Of a stretch of DNA of 64,000 nt, positions 1 to 9,540 are shown piece after piece. The translations under genes and the position numbers were made by a program. Each line of letters begins with the position of its first letter. The stretch's first letter is position 1. The notes beneath the pieces were generated by a model. That model did not search any database. It had not been told where the DNA came from and saw only the letters and a program-made list of their open reading frames with translations. Source of the DNA: Actinomadura sp. KC06. GTDB taxonomy: Bacteria > Actinomycetota > Actinomycetes > Streptosporangiales > Streptosporangiaceae. The stretch is taken from the NCBI RefSeq assembly GCF_004348735.1, contig NZ_SMKT01000031.1, forward strand, positions 1 through 64,000, read 5' to 3'.

Positions 1-468
1 GTATTCGGGGTCGGCACGGCATTGGTGCTGGACGAGTTCGCGCTCGTCCTCCACTTGAAGGACGTCTACTGGAGCGAGCAGGGCCGCCTGTCGGTCGAGG
101 TCGTGTTCATCACCATCGCCTTGTGCGGACTGCTGCTGCTGGGGCTGCGGCCCCTGGGCATGGACGACGTCGCCGGGGACGGGATGTGGACGATCGCGTT
201 CATCCTCGTCCTCGATCTGTGCCTGGCCTTCGTCGCGCTTCTGAAGGGGAAGGTCTGGACCGGGATCTTCGGGTTGTTCATCGGCGTGGTGGCGTTCGTC
301 GGGGCCGTCCGGCTGGCCCGTCCTGACTCCTTGTGGGCGCAGCGCCGGTACGCGAAGGGGTCGCGGAAGGAGCGGCGCGCCAAGGCGCGCGAGCGCCGGT
401 ATCGGCGGCCCGTCCAGCGGTTCGGGGATTGGCTGAGCGATCTCGTCGCCGGACGTCCGTCCGGCTAG
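1..468 (+). CDS. Integral membrane protein, 5' end outside window
   Basis: The frame is open from the first base, so the gene starts upstream and only its last 155 codons are visible; a TTG at 22 could only be an internal codon. Three hydrophobic segments lie at about visible residues 32-49, 62-81 and 85-105, followed by a strongly basic, arginine-rich cytoplasmic tail of about 45 residues. The segment LDEFALVLHLKDVYW resembles a motif I associate with an uncharacterised actinobacterial membrane protein family. No catalytic motif is visible and I assign no function. It runs convergently towards the oxidoreductase at 575, with a strong hairpin between them. Confidence 0.75.
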   Translation, partial: VFGVGTALVLDEFALVLHLKDVYWSEQGRLSVEVVFITIALCGLLLLGLRPLGMDDVAGDGMWTIAFILVLDLCLAFVALLKGKVWTGIFGLFIGVVAFVGAVRLARPDSLWAQRRYAKGSRKERRAKARERRYRRPVQRFGDWLSDLVAGRPSG

Positions 469-536
469 CGGGTGACCGTGGATCTTTTCTGGAAGGACCG
501 CGAACTATTACCGGGGTTGTGGACGTCTGACTGTGT

Positions 537-569
537 GGTGGCCGTGGACATCGGGGGACCACGGCCACC
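537..569. terminator. Hairpin between convergent genes
   Basis: Perfect 11-bp inverted repeat GGTGGCCGTGG (537-547) / CCACGGCCACC (559-569) with an 11-nt loop. It sits between the stop of the membrane protein gene (468) and the stop of the convergent oxidoreductase gene (575). There is no clear U-tract, which is common for actinobacterial terminators, so it may serve both directions. Confidence 0.55.
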
Positions 570-574
570 CCAGA

Positions 575-2287
575 TCAGTAGGGCGAAGGCCCGCCGAACA
601 TCTCGCTCAGGCGCGGCGCCAGGTAGTGGTCGCCGCGCAGTTCGAGGCGGCCGTCCATGAGGAGTGACGCCGGGTTGGCGTCGCCCGCGAGGATTCGCAG
701 GAAATCGGCCGTCGCCATCGTGAGGGTGAGCGCCGGGTCCTTCGCCGGGCCCGACCGGGCGCGGGCGCGGGACTTCTCGATCCGCAGCGTCCACACGGTC
801 CGGCCTTCGGCGCGGCTGAGGCGGAACTCCAGTTCGCCGGTGAATCCGGCCGAGGCGGACGGGTCGAAGGCGCGTGCCATCCCGGCGAAGAACACGCGTT
901 GCGCGCCCGGGCCGAAACGCTTTTCGATCTGCGCGTCGGAACGTCCGTGGACGAGTTTGTAAAAGCCCCGCTGGAACCGCCGCCGGGCCGCCGTGCGGAT
1001 GTCCGGGCGGCGGAGAGGCCGCCGGGACGGGCGATGCACGCGGGCCACTTCCGCGTCCTCGTCGATGCGGTAGCCGGGCGGCGGTCTCCGTGCCGGTTCG
1101 CGGCGGGCGAGAGCCGCTTCGATGGCGGGCGCCAGGCGTTCCGCCTTGGCGGCTTCGCGTTCGTCCCGTCCTTCGGCGAAACGCGGCAGCACCGATTTCC
1201 CGAACAGTTCGAGGGACTCGCAGATGTGCTCGTGCTTGTTCGGCCCCGCCTGCAGGACGAAGGAGATCTGGTCGACGCCGACCGACTCGTACCGCCGGAT
1301 CAGCTCGGCGACCTGGTCCGGTGTGCCGACCGCGCCCCGAAGCGACCCGACGTTGACGTTGAGGCTCTCCGCATTGGCGATGATCTCCTCGCGGGAGAAG
1401 CCGCGGGAATCGCGCCGTTCCAGGAACTCGTCCCAGACGCTGGTGCGTCCGGGGTCGTGCGGCGTCGTCCCGTAGTAGTGCGCCAGCGCGAAGGCGAAGA
1501 AATGCGCCCCGTCGATGCCCCGGTCGATGGCGGTGGCCTCGTCTTCATGCAGCATCATCGGCAGGACCACCGACACGTTCGGGTTCACCGCGAAGCCCGC
1601 CGGGACGCATTCGCCGGACGCGATGATGCGGTAGTAGTCGTCCACCCATTGGCCGGCGTCCTCCGGCTCGACGAACGAGAACGACAGGGCGCCGATGCCG
1701 TTCCGCGCCGCGAACTGGATCGTCTCCCGCCGCGAGCACGCCACCCACAGCGGCGGATGCGGCTTCTGCACCGGCTTCGGCAGGACGTTCCGCGGCGGCA
1801 TCCTGATGTCGGCAGAGTTCCATCCGGCGAACGGCTCCTCGACGAACATCCGGGTGATCGCGTCGATCGCGTCCTGCCATTGGGCGCGCTTGTCGGCGCG
1901 GCGGACGCCGAACCCGCCGAGTTCCGCGCTCGAACTCGACTCGCCCGTCCCGAAATCCACCCGCCCGTTGGAAACGAGATCGAGAGTCGCGACGCGTTCG
2001 GCTATCCGTGCCGGATGATTGACGGCGGGCGGCAATTGGACGATCCCGTGCCCGAGCCGGATCCGCTTCGTCCGCTGCGACGCGGCGGCGAGGAACACCT
2101 CCGGCGCCGACGAGTGCGAATACTCCTCCAGGAAGTGGTGCTCGACCTCCCACACGTAGTCGAAGCCGACCCGGTCGGCGATCTCCACCTGGTCCAGCGC
2201 GTCCTGGTAGAGCTTCAGCTCCTGCCCGTCCCCCCACGGCCGCGGCAACTGGTGCTCGTAGAACAGACCGAAACGAATCGCGATCAC
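575..2287 (-). CDS. Luciferase-like flavin/F420 monooxygenase fused to SCP2 domain
   Basis: 570 residues, about 200 longer than a normal luciferase-like monooxygenase. Residues 1 to about 370 form the LLM TIM barrel: the start RFGLFYEHQLPRPW, then GRVDFGTGESSSS and LGHGIVQLPP are typical. A proline/arginine-rich linker (about 380-430) leads to a C-terminal domain of about 130 residues with the SCP2/sterol-carrier pattern (FEL..SRAEGRTVWTLRIE, ALTLTMATADFLRILAGDANP, LMDGRLELRGD). The barrel would reduce or oxygenate a substrate with FMNH2 or F420; the SCP2 part may hold a lipid-like substrate (inference). It is transcribed divergently from the LAL regulator at 2410, 122 bp apart, which could control it. 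Confidence 0.85.
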   Translation of the reverse strand: MIAIRFGLFYEHQLPRPWGDGQELKLYQDALDQVEIADRVGFDYVWEVEHHFLEEYSHSSAPEVFLAAASQRTKRIRLGHGIVQLPPAVNHPARIAERVATLDLVSNGRVDFGTGESSSSAELGGFGVRRADKRAQWQDAIDAITRMFVEEPFAGWNSADIRMPPRNVLPKPVQKPHPPLWVACSRRETIQFAARNGIGALSFSFVEPEDAGQWVDDYYRIIASGECVPAGFAVNPNVSVVLPMMLHEDEATAIDRGIDGAHFFAFALAHYYGTTPHDPGRTSVWDEFLERRDSRGFSREEIIANAESLNVNVGSLRGAVGTPDQVAELIRRYESVGVDQISFVLQAGPNKHEHICESLELFGKSVLPRFAEGRDEREAAKAERLAPAIEAALARREPARRPPPGYRIDEDAEVARVHRPSRRPLRRPDIRTAARRRFQRGFYKLVHGRSDAQIEKRFGPGAQRVFFAGMARAFDPSASAGFTGELEFRLSRAEGRTVWTLRIEKSRARARSGPAKDPALTLTMATADFLRILAGDANPASLLMDGRLELRGDHYLAPRLSEMFGGPSPY

Positions 2288-2409
2288 CTCCCGGTCGGTC
2301 CAGCCTCACCCCGATTGGACGCGGCGTCAACAAGCCGGCGGGCCGCGCGGCGCGTCTCGCGGAGTGATATTCAGGTGGGATTGTCCGATCTGTTTGGCAT
2401 GCTTGGGGC

Positions 2410-5322
2410 GTGAGCCCACGTGCGATGAGTCCCGTCCTGATCGGCAGGTCGGCCGAGCTGGCGGAGCTGGAGGCCGCGCTCGCCGGCGCGCCCGGGGCGG
2501 TGCTCGTCGGCGGGGACGCGGGTCTCGGCAAGACCCGGCTGATCCGCGAGTTCACCACGGCCGTCGACGGGGAGCGGGCCAGGGTGCTCGCCGGGGGCTG
2601 CCTGGAGCTCGGCTCCGACGGGCTGCCGTTCGCGCCGTTCACGACCGTGCTGCGGGGGCTCGTCCGCGACATCGGCATCGACGGCGTCGCCGGGCTCGTG
2701 CCGCGCGGCGACACCGGCGGGCTCGCCCGGCTGCTGCCGGAGTTCGGGGAGCCCGAGACCGACGCCGCGTCCGGCGAGGAGCGGGCGCGGCTGTTCGAGG
2801 TCATGCTGACGCTGCTGGAGCGGCTGGCGGAGCGCGGCCCGGTCGTGCTGGTGATCGAGGACGCGCACTGGGCCGACCGGTCCACCCGCGACCTGATGGC
2901 GTTCCTGATCCGCAACCTCGGCACGTCGCCGGTGCTGATCGTCATGACGTACCGGTCGGACGAGCTGCACCGCACCCATCCGCTGCGCCCGCTGCTGGCC
3001 GGGCTGGAACGGGTCGAGCGCGTCCGGCGGATGGAGATCGCGCCGCTGTCCCGGGCCGACGTCGCCGACCTCGTGACCGAGCTGCTGGACGACAGGCAGC
3101 TGCCGCCCGCCGGGCTCGTCGACCGGATCGCGGCGCGGAGCGAGGGCAACCCGCTGTTCATCGAGGCGCTGCTCGACGACGACGGGACGCTCGCGTGCGA
3201 GCTGCCCGAATCGATGCGGGATCTGCTGCTCGCGGGCGTCCAGCGGCTTCCCGAGGAGACGCAGGAGGTGCTGCGCGACGCCAGCGGCGGCGGCACCCGT
3301 ATCGAGCACGCGCTGCTCGCGGCCGTGACCGGCCTTGAGGACGCGGCATTGACCCGTGTACTCCGCCCTGCCGTGGCGGCGAACGTCCTGGTCGTGGACG
3401 GCGACGGCTACGCGTTCCGGCACGCTCTGATTCGCGAGGCCGTCCACGACGATCTGCTGCCGGGCGAGTACACGCGGCTGCACAAGCGCTATGCCGAAGC
3501 CCTCGAAGACGACGCCGGGCTCGTTCCGCCCGGACGGCTGTGGGTCGAGCTGAGCTACCACTGGAACGCGGCACACGACATTACGTGGGCGTTGGTCGCG
3601 TCTTGGCGCGCCGCCGCCGAGGCCCGCAAGGCCCTCGCCTACGCCGAGTGCCTGGCGATGCTGTCGCGCGTCCTGGAACTGTGGGACCAGGTCCCCGACG
3701 CCGAGGAACGTATCGGCGCGAACCACATCATGGTCCTGCGGGACGCCGCGACCGCCGCCGACAAGGCCGGGGAGTACGACCGCGGCATCAAGCTCGTCAC
3801 CGCCGCGCTCCGCGAGGCCGAGGCCGCGGTCGAGGGCGGGGCCCCCGCCGACCCGTCGCTGCAGGCGATGCTGCTGGAGCTGCGCGGCCGGATGCGCTAC
3901 CAGATGGCGCGGCCCGGGTTCGTCGAGGACATGCGCGCCGCCATCGAGGCGCTGCCCGCCGACCCGCCGAGCGCGCTGCGGGCGCGGGCGCTGGCGACGC
4001 TGGGGAACTACATCCGCATCACCAGCGACATCGCCGAGGCGCGCAGGGCGGCGGCCGAGTCGCTGGCCATCGCGCGCGGGCTGGACGACCCCGTCACCGA
4101 GGCCGAGGCGCTGATCAGCCGGTTCTGCGCCGACATCGACTACGACAACCACGCCGCGCTCGCCGAGGTCGAGGAGGCGGTGGAGCGCAGCGGCCACCAC
4201 CAGGTGCTGCTCCGCTACCACGTGATCAAGTCGCATTTCCTGGAGGGCTGCGGGCGGCACGAGAGGGCCGCGGCCATCGCCTGCCGCGGCAAGGAGCTCG
4301 CCCGCGAGTACGGCGTCGCCCGCACGCAGGGCACGTTCATGTCCATCAACCAGGCCGAGCCGCTGGTGTCGCTCGGCCGGTGGGACGAGGCCCTGGCCGT
4401 CCTGGACCACGCCATGGACCAGGACCCCGCGGTCACCACGCGCACGTCGCTGCTCGTCCTGTCCGGGTGGGTGGCGCTGGCGCGCGGCGACCTGGCGACG
4501 GCGTCCAAGCGGCTCGTCATGTCCCGCGAGATCATGAACCTCAAGATGAAGTGGCTCAAGGCGCAGGACTACTTCTCCACGCTCTGGCTCGAGGCGCAGC
4601 TCGCGCTCGCCGAGGGGCGCCCGGAGGACGCGCTGGACGCCGTCCGTCCCGTCCTCGATCTCGGCGGCCTGCCCGACGACGCCCGCTACTCCCTGCCCGC
4701 GCTGGCGGTCGGCGCCTCGGTCTGCGCCGAGCTGGGCGACGCCGCCGCCGCCGACCTGCGGCGCATCGGGGAACGCGCCGCCCGGCTCCACGTCAGCGGC
4801 CCGCTCCAGCAGGCGCACCGCCTCACGTTCGACGCCGAGCACGCCCGGGCCAGCGGCGTCCTCGACCTCGGGGCCTGGGACGAGGCCGCGGCCGCGTGGG
4901 ACGCGCTCGGCAACCCGTACTACCGGGCGAGGGCGCTGCTCCGCGCTGCGGAGGCCGCGGTGGCGGGCGGCGACCACGACGGCGCGGCCGGACGGCTGCA
5001 CATCGCCGCCGACCTGGCGGACCGCCTCGGCGCCGCGCCGCTCGGCGAGCACATCGCCGACCTGCGGCGCCGCACCCGGACCCGCCGTCTCGACGACTCC
5101 GCGCCGCTCGGCCTGACGCCCCGCGAGTTCGAGGTCCTGCGCCTGGTCGCGGAGGGCCGCAGCAACCGCGACATCGCGGCGGCGCTGTTCATCTCGGTGA
5201 AGACGGCCAGCGTCCACGTCTCCAACATCCTCGGGAAGCTGGACGTGACGAGCCGCGGTGAAGCCGCCGCCACCGCGCACCGCCTGTCGCTGTTCACAAG
5301 GAACGGGCGGGTACGCGCCTGA
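2410..5322 (+). CDS. LuxR-family (LAL-type) AAA ATPase transcriptional regulator
   Basis: 970 residues, the usual size for large ATP-binding LuxR regulators. The N-terminus carries an AAA/STAND ATPase with Walker A GGDAGLGKT at residues 34-42 and a Walker B-like VVLVIEDAHWAD near 150. A long alpha-helical TPR-like middle part (about 370-880) follows, and the C-terminus (about 903-965) is a LuxR HTH (LTPREFEVLRLVAEGRSNRDIA). The start is either GTG 2410 or ATG 2425; the domain begins just after both. Such proteins act as transcription activators gated by nucleotide and ligand binding. The divergent SCP2-fused oxidoreductase is the obvious candidate target, but no operator is evident in the 122-bp spacer. 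Confidence 0.9.
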   Translation: MSPRAMSPVLIGRSAELAELEAALAGAPGAVLVGGDAGLGKTRLIREFTTAVDGERARVLAGGCLELGSDGLPFAPFTTVLRGLVRDIGIDGVAGLVPRGDTGGLARLLPEFGEPETDAASGEERARLFEVMLTLLERLAERGPVVLVIEDAHWADRSTRDLMAFLIRNLGTSPVLIVMTYRSDELHRTHPLRPLLAGLERVERVRRMEIAPLSRADVADLVTELLDDRQLPPAGLVDRIAARSEGNPLFIEALLDDDGTLACELPESMRDLLLAGVQRLPEETQEVLRDASGGGTRIEHALLAAVTGLEDAALTRVLRPAVAANVLVVDGDGYAFRHALIREAVHDDLLPGEYTRLHKRYAEALEDDAGLVPPGRLWVELSYHWNAAHDITWALVASWRAAAEARKALAYAECLAMLSRVLELWDQVPDAEERIGANHIMVLRDAATAADKAGEYDRGIKLVTAALREAEAAVEGGAPADPSLQAMLLELRGRMRYQMARPGFVEDMRAAIEALPADPPSALRARALATLGNYIRITSDIAEARRAAAESLAIARGLDDPVTEAEALISRFCADIDYDNHAALAEVEEAVERSGHHQVLLRYHVIKSHFLEGCGRHERAAAIACRGKELAREYGVARTQGTFMSINQAEPLVSLGRWDEALAVLDHAMDQDPAVTTRTSLLVLSGWVALARGDLATASKRLVMSREIMNLKMKWLKAQDYFSTLWLEAQLALAEGRPEDALDAVRPVLDLGGLPDDARYSLPALAVGASVCAELGDAAAADLRRIGERAARLHVSGPLQQAHRLTFDAEHARASGVLDLGAWDEAAAAWDALGNPYYRARALLRAAEAAVAGGDHDGAAGRLHIAADLADRLGAAPLGEHIADLRRRTRTRRLDDSAPLGLTPREFEVLRLVAEGRSNRDIAAALFISVKTASVHVSNILGKLDVTSRGEAAATAHRLSLFTRNGRVRA

Positions 5323-5534
5323 TCCGGCGGCGGGGATCTCCCCTCCCAGGATCCCCGCCTCCGGACCGTCGGACCACACGGGAACTTCGTGGCCGGCCGT
5401 CGCGATCGCGGCACGCGGAAGCAGGGCGGTGCTTCTCCGCCCGGAGAGGCGGGCCCGGGACCGTTCCGGCCACTGCCCAGTGTCGTGGCCGGACCGCCCC
5501 GCCGCGCCGAAAGACATACCGCTTGACCGGACGG

Positions 5535-5582
5535 AAAAAGGCGACGGGAACGGACCGCTTTTCGTGATCCGTTCCCGTCGCC
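5535..5582 (-). terminator. Intrinsic terminator of the methyltransferase gene
   Basis: 15-bp perfect stem GGCGACGGGAACGGA (5540-5554) / TCCGTTCCCGTCGCC (5568-5582), 13-nt loop. Read on the minus strand the stem is followed by TTTTT (5539-5535), so it is a classical rho-independent terminator placed 12 bp after the stop codon of the minus-strand methyltransferase. It may also stop read-through from the LAL gene. Confidence 0.85.
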
Positions 5583-5594
5583 GAAAAGCTCCCG

Positions 5595-6416
5595 TCAGCG
5601 GGGAACGCGCGCGACGCAGAACACCGTCTGCCCGAACGGCGGCCGGACGAACCGCTCGATGGTGCGGGTGACGGGCACGACCGTCCGGTCGTAGATCTTG
5701 ACGAGCTTCGGGTCGGGGTAGCCCGCGCCGCCGCGCCGGACGGCGAACCACCAGGCGATCCCGCCGAGGAAGTTGATCGGCTTGAGCACCTCGGGGACGA
5801 GCCCCGCCGCGCGGACGGTCTCCTCCAGCGTCGACGGCGTGTACCGGGTGACGTGCCCGACCTTCCGGTCGAAGTCCCCATACAGCTGCATGTAGCCGGG
5901 CACCCAGATCACGATGCGGCCGCCGGGCTGGGTGACGGCGGCGAGGTCGCGCAGCGCCTGCGCGTCGTCCTTGATGTGCTCCAGGACGTTCATCATCACG
6001 ACCGTGTCGACCTTCTGCCGGATCTCGATCTCGGCGGGCAGGGCCAGGTCGATGACCTCGACGTCGTCGCTGCCGTCGTAGCGCTTGCGCAGCTCCCCGA
6101 CGCAGTACGGGTCGTTGTCGCTGACGACGAGGTAGTCGAGGCGACCGGCGAACTGCTCGGAGAAGTGCCCGAGGCCGGAGCCGACCTCCAGCATCGACCG
6201 TCCGACGTGCGGCGCGACGGTGTCGAACTCGTACTTGCGGTAGTTGCGGGCCTCGTCCCCGCCCAGATGGTTCTCCAGCGACCCCTCCCCGGCGGCCGGC
6301 TGGACGACGTCGCCGTCCGGCGCGGGCCCCTGCGCGGGCCCCGCCTTCTTCGGACGGCTCCCGACGAGGTTGAGGAGGGTTGCTGCGATGGACTTCTTCT
6401 GACCAGGTGACTGCAT
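5595..6416 (-). CDS. Class I SAM-dependent methyltransferase
   Basis: 273 residues. The SAM-binding motif I is LEVGSGLGHFSEQ, followed by an acidic ribose-binding turn (VVSDNDPYC), motif II-like VDTVVMMNVLEHI and post-motif GGRIVIWVPGYMQLYG. The start at ATG 6416 is chosen because GGGAAG precedes it at good distance; the frame is open further upstream but without homology-like content. This type is often annotated as a UbiE/COQ5-like or glycolipid methyltransferase; the HVTRYTPSTLEETVRAAGL segment is typical of that family. The substrate cannot be told from the sequence. Monocistronic, with its own terminator. Confidence 0.8.
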   Translation of the reverse strand: MQSPGQKKSIAATLLNLVGSRPKKAGPAQGPAPDGDVVQPAAGEGSLENHLGGDEARNYRKYEFDTVAPHVGRSMLEVGSGLGHFSEQFAGRLDYLVVSDNDPYCVGELRKRYDGSDDVEVIDLALPAEIEIRQKVDTVVMMNVLEHIKDDAQALRDLAAVTQPGGRIVIWVPGYMQLYGDFDRKVGHVTRYTPSTLEETVRAAGLVPEVLKPINFLGGIAWWFAVRRGGAGYPDPKLVKIYDRTVVPVTRTIERFVRPPFGQTVFCVARVPR

Positions 6417-6596
6417 ACTTCCCGCTCGCTGGGTGCGTTGGCGTTCGGCTCTCGTTCGCCGGACCGAATGACCTGATCCGCTAAGGACGGTTCGATCTCC
6501 GGCGCGAAGGTCGCGCCAGTCTACCCCCGCGTAGATCCCTCCGCCGGACGGCACGCAAGCCGCGCGGCGCGGACGCGAACCGCGCGCGGGGCCCGG

Positions 6597-8543
6597 TCAG
6601 GGGATGGTGCGGTGGACGTCGTCCTTCTGGCTCGGGCCGGGGTCGGAGGGGGCTATCCAGGGACCGGGGATGGACGGGTCCAGGACGCCCTCCTCCACCC
6701 AGGCGAAGTCGCCCGCCAGCACGGAGCGGGCGAGCTTCACGTCCATGGCGTCGGTGTTGCGCCACAGGCCGTCGAACAGTTCCTCGACGCGGACGCGCGA
6801 CTGGCGGCAGAAGGCGTCCGCCAGCCGGACGGCCGACATCCCGGGGACGGCGCCGCCAGAAATGAAGGGCCGCTCGGCGGACGAGTCGGCTTGGGCGCGG
6901 ACGCAGACCGCGCTCATCGCGTACAGTTCGGCGCCGATGTCGACCATCCGGCCCAGGAAGCCTTGCCGGTATTCGAGGCCGCCCTGCCAGCGTCCGGCCG
7001 CGTAGAAGATCGACCTGGCGAGCTTGCGGGACGCGCGCTCGACGTAGCGGAGATGTTTGGCCAGCGGCCCGAACTCGCCGTAGGAGGACGGGCGGTGCCC
7101 GGCCCCGGTGACCAGCGTCGGGAGCCAGCGCGCGTAGAAGCCGCCGGCCTTGGCCGCCGCCCGCGCCTTCTGGCCGGTGGACGCGTCCGGGTCGATGATG
7201 TCGCCGGCGACCGACAGGTGCGCGTCCACGGCCTCCCGCGCGATCAGCAGGTGCATGATCTCGGTGGAGCCCTCGAAGATCCGGTTGATGCGCAGGTCGC
7301 GGAGCAGCTGCTCGGCGGGCACGCCGCGCTCGCCGCGCGCCGCGAGGGACTCGGCGGTCTCGTAGCCGCGGCCGCCGCGAAGCTGGATCAGCTCGTCCGC
7401 GGCGCGGCAGGCCATCTCCGACGTCCACAGCTTGGCGAGGGCCGCCTCGATCCGGATGTCGTTGCGCTCGTCGTCCGCGAGCTGACCGGACAGGTCGAGC
7501 ATCGCCTCCATCGCGTACGCGGTCGCCGCGATGAACGCGACCTTCCTGGACACGGCCTCGTGCTCTCCGATCGGACGGCCCCACTGCACCCGCTCCCGCG
7601 ACCACTCCCGCGCGATCTTGGCGGCCCACTTGCCGCTCGCCGCGCAGATCGCGGGCAGGGAGAGGCGCCCGGTGTTGAGCGTGGTCAGGGCGATCTTGAG
7701 GCCCGCGCCCTCGGCGCCGATCAGATTGGCCTTCGGGACGCGGACGTCGTGGAAGCGCGTGACGCCGTTCTCGATGCCGCGCAGCCCCATGAACGCGTTG
7801 CGGTTCTCCACGGTGATGCCGGGCGTGGCCATGTCCACGACGAACGCGGAGATGCCGCCGCGGCGCCCGTCCGACTTCGGGACGCGGGCCATGACGACGA
7901 CGAGGTCGGCGACGACGCCGTTGGTCGTCCACAGCTTGACGCCGTTGAGGACGTAGTCGTCCCCGTCGGGGACGGCGGTGGCGCGCAGCCGGGCCGGGTC
8001 GGAGCCGACGTCGGGCTCGGTGAGCAGGAACGCGCTGACCTGCCGGGCGCAGCGGGGGAGCCACTCGTCCTTCTGCTCGCGCGTCCCGAACAACTTGACC
8101 GGCTGCGGGACGCCGATGGACTGGTGCGCCGACAGCAGCGCGGCGAGCGCCGGGCTGACGGAGCCGACGACCATCAGCGCGCGGCCGTAGTAGAGCTGGC
8201 TGAGCCCGAGCCCGCCGTGCTTCTCCGGGATCTTCATGCCGAGCGCGCCGAGGTCCCGCAGGCCCGCGACGACGTCGTCCGGGATGCGCGACTCCCGCTC
8301 GATCGCCGCCGGGTCGATCCTGGACGCGCAGAACCCGGTGAGCGCGGCCAGGAACTCCTCGCCCTTGCGCCGCGCCTCCGCGTCCGGGCGGGGATGCGGA
8401 TGGACGAGGTCGAGCCGGAAGTCGCCGAGGAAGAGCTGCTTGCCGAAGCTCGGCAGCCGCCATTCGGCCTCGCGCGCCTCTTCGGCGACCTTCCGGGCCG
8501 TCCGCTCGTCGACGTGCCCGCGGCTCCGCTGCGTCTGGCTCAT
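6597..8543 (-). CDS. Acyl-CoA dehydrogenase, long (VLCAD/ACAD9-like) type
   Basis: 648 residues, longer than the 380-400 of short- and medium-chain enzymes and similar to VLCAD-type proteins with a C-terminal extension. N-terminal helical domain to about 190, beta domain with FLLTEPDVGSDPARL and KLWTTNGVVADL, then the FAD helical domain with ALTTLNTGRLSLPA, QLRGGRGY and the catalytic glutamate in RIFEGSTEIMHLL near residue 427. It oxidises acyl-CoA to trans-2-enoyl-CoA, passing electrons to ETF. ATG 8543 is preceded by AGGGAG. The divergent IclR regulator at 8743 shares its 199-bp promoter region and probably regulates it. Confidence 0.88.
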   Translation of the reverse strand: MSQTQRSRGHVDERTARKVAEEAREAEWRLPSFGKQLFLGDFRLDLVHPHPRPDAEARRKGEEFLAALTGFCASRIDPAAIERESRIPDDVVAGLRDLGALGMKIPEKHGGLGLSQLYYGRALMVVGSVSPALAALLSAHQSIGVPQPVKLFGTREQKDEWLPRCARQVSAFLLTEPDVGSDPARLRATAVPDGDDYVLNGVKLWTTNGVVADLVVVMARVPKSDGRRGGISAFVVDMATPGITVENRNAFMGLRGIENGVTRFHDVRVPKANLIGAEGAGLKIALTTLNTGRLSLPAICAASGKWAAKIAREWSRERVQWGRPIGEHEAVSRKVAFIAATAYAMEAMLDLSGQLADDERNDIRIEAALAKLWTSEMACRAADELIQLRGGRGYETAESLAARGERGVPAEQLLRDLRINRIFEGSTEIMHLLIAREAVDAHLSVAGDIIDPDASTGQKARAAAKAGGFYARWLPTLVTGAGHRPSSYGEFGPLAKHLRYVERASRKLARSIFYAAGRWQGGLEYRQGFLGRMVDIGAELYAMSAVCVRAQADSSAERPFISGGAVPGMSAVRLADAFCRQSRVRVEELFDGLWRNTDAMDVKLARSVLAGDFAWVEEGVLDPSIPGPWIAPSDPGPSQKDDVHRTIP

Positions 8544-8742
8544 GCGTGCTCCCTGTGGAGACGTGCCCGTGTCCCGGAGTGACGCTCCACGGTCGTCCCG
8601 CGGAGCGGTCCTTACATGAGCACGGCCTTTCCCGTGGCGGGATCGGGAAACACTGCCCCGCCGGACAGCAGAAGTGATCCAATGGGCTGGACTGTCGCCG
8701 AAGCCCTTGACCGGACCAGGGCTGAAGGGTTCGCTGTGCGTG

Positions 8743-9501
8743 ATGAGTGAGACACGCAAGCCGACACTCATAGCCTCGGTGCAGCGTGCTCTGCATCTGA
8801 TGGAGGCTGTGGCGTCGCATCCGAGCGGAGCGCCCGCGAAGCTGCTGGCCCGCGAGGCCCGGCTCCCGCTCGCGACCACCTACCACCTGCTGCGCACGCT
8901 CGCGCACGAGGGCTATGCGATCCGGCTGTCGGACGGCGCCTGGGTGCTCGGCGACCGCGTCGGGGCCCTGCACGGGCGGAGCCGGACGCAGCGGCTGCTC
9001 GCCCACGTCCGCCCGTCCCTGATGGCGCTGCGGGACGAGCTCGGCGCCGCCGCCTACTTCAGCATGCACGTGGACGCCGAGATCCAGCTCATCGACGTCG
9101 CCGACGGCCCGCGCGCCCCGCGCGTCGACCTGTGGGTCGGGTTCGAGGACGCCGCGCACGCCACCGCCCTCGGCAAGTGCGTGCTGAGCCAGTTCGACGA
9201 CGACCGCCGCCGCGACTACCTGTCCCGGCATCCGCTCGTCGACCTGACCCCGCACACCATCACCGAGCCCGGACGGCTGATCCGCTCGCTCGACTCGTCC
9301 GCCGGGCTGCTGTTCGACCGCGAGGAGTACGCCCTCGGCACCGGCTGCGCCGCCGTGCCGGTCGCGGACGCGTCCGGGGCCGTCCTCGGCGCCCTGGCCA
9401 TCTCCTGCCGTCCCGGCAGGCTCGCCAGGATCGAGAGGCTGGCGCACCGGATGCGCGCGAGCGCCGACCGCCTCCAGCGCGCCCTGACCCTCTCGTCCTG
9501 A
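8743..9501 (+). CDS. IclR-family transcriptional regulator
   Basis: 252 residues, standard length. The N-terminal winged helix (about 10-65: SVQRALHLMEAVASHPSGAP, then LARLPLATTYHLLRTLAHEGY-like recognition part) is followed by the GAF-like IclR effector domain with ATALGKCVLSQFDDDRR and GCAAVPVADASGAVLGALAIS. ATG 8743 follows AAGGG; the adjacent GTG 8740 is an alternative. IclR proteins bind small acids or acyl derivatives; being divergent from the acyl-CoA dehydrogenase suggests control of fatty-acid or related catabolism (inference). A weak TCCA-N6-TGGA palindrome lies in the spacer near 8690-8704. Confidence 0.88.
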   Translation: MSETRKPTLIASVQRALHLMEAVASHPSGAPAKLLAREARLPLATTYHLLRTLAHEGYAIRLSDGAWVLGDRVGALHGRSRTQRLLAHVRPSLMALRDELGAAAYFSMHVDAEIQLIDVADGPRAPRVDLWVGFEDAAHATALGKCVLSQFDDDRRRDYLSRHPLVDLTPHTITEPGRLIRSLDSSAGLLFDREEYALGTGCAAVPVADASGAVLGALAISCRPGRLARIERLAHRMRASADRLQRALTLSS

Positions 9502-9530
9502 CCCCCGTCCCGTAGGCGGGACGGGGGTCA
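9499..9530. terminator. Hairpin overlapping the IclR stop codon
   Basis: 14-bp perfect stem TGACCCCCGTCCCG (9499-9512) / CGGGACGGGGGTCA (9517-9530) with a TAGG loop. It starts inside the stop codon of the IclR gene and ends 10 bp before the stop of the convergent permease gene, so it can act in both directions. No U-tract. Confidence 0.65.
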
Positions 9531-9540
9531 CGACGGGCGG

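Noticed and set aside
899..2413. 504-codon plus-strand open frame opposite the SCP2-fused oxidoreductase
   Set aside because: Antisense shadow of a gene with clear domain structure; composition is Arg/Asp/Val-rich without recognisable motifs.
2371..5751. 1126-codon open frame on the minus strand
   Set aside because: It is antisense to the LAL regulator, whose domains are unambiguous; the product is low-complexity and Gly/Arg/Val-rich, as expected for a GC-rich shadow frame.
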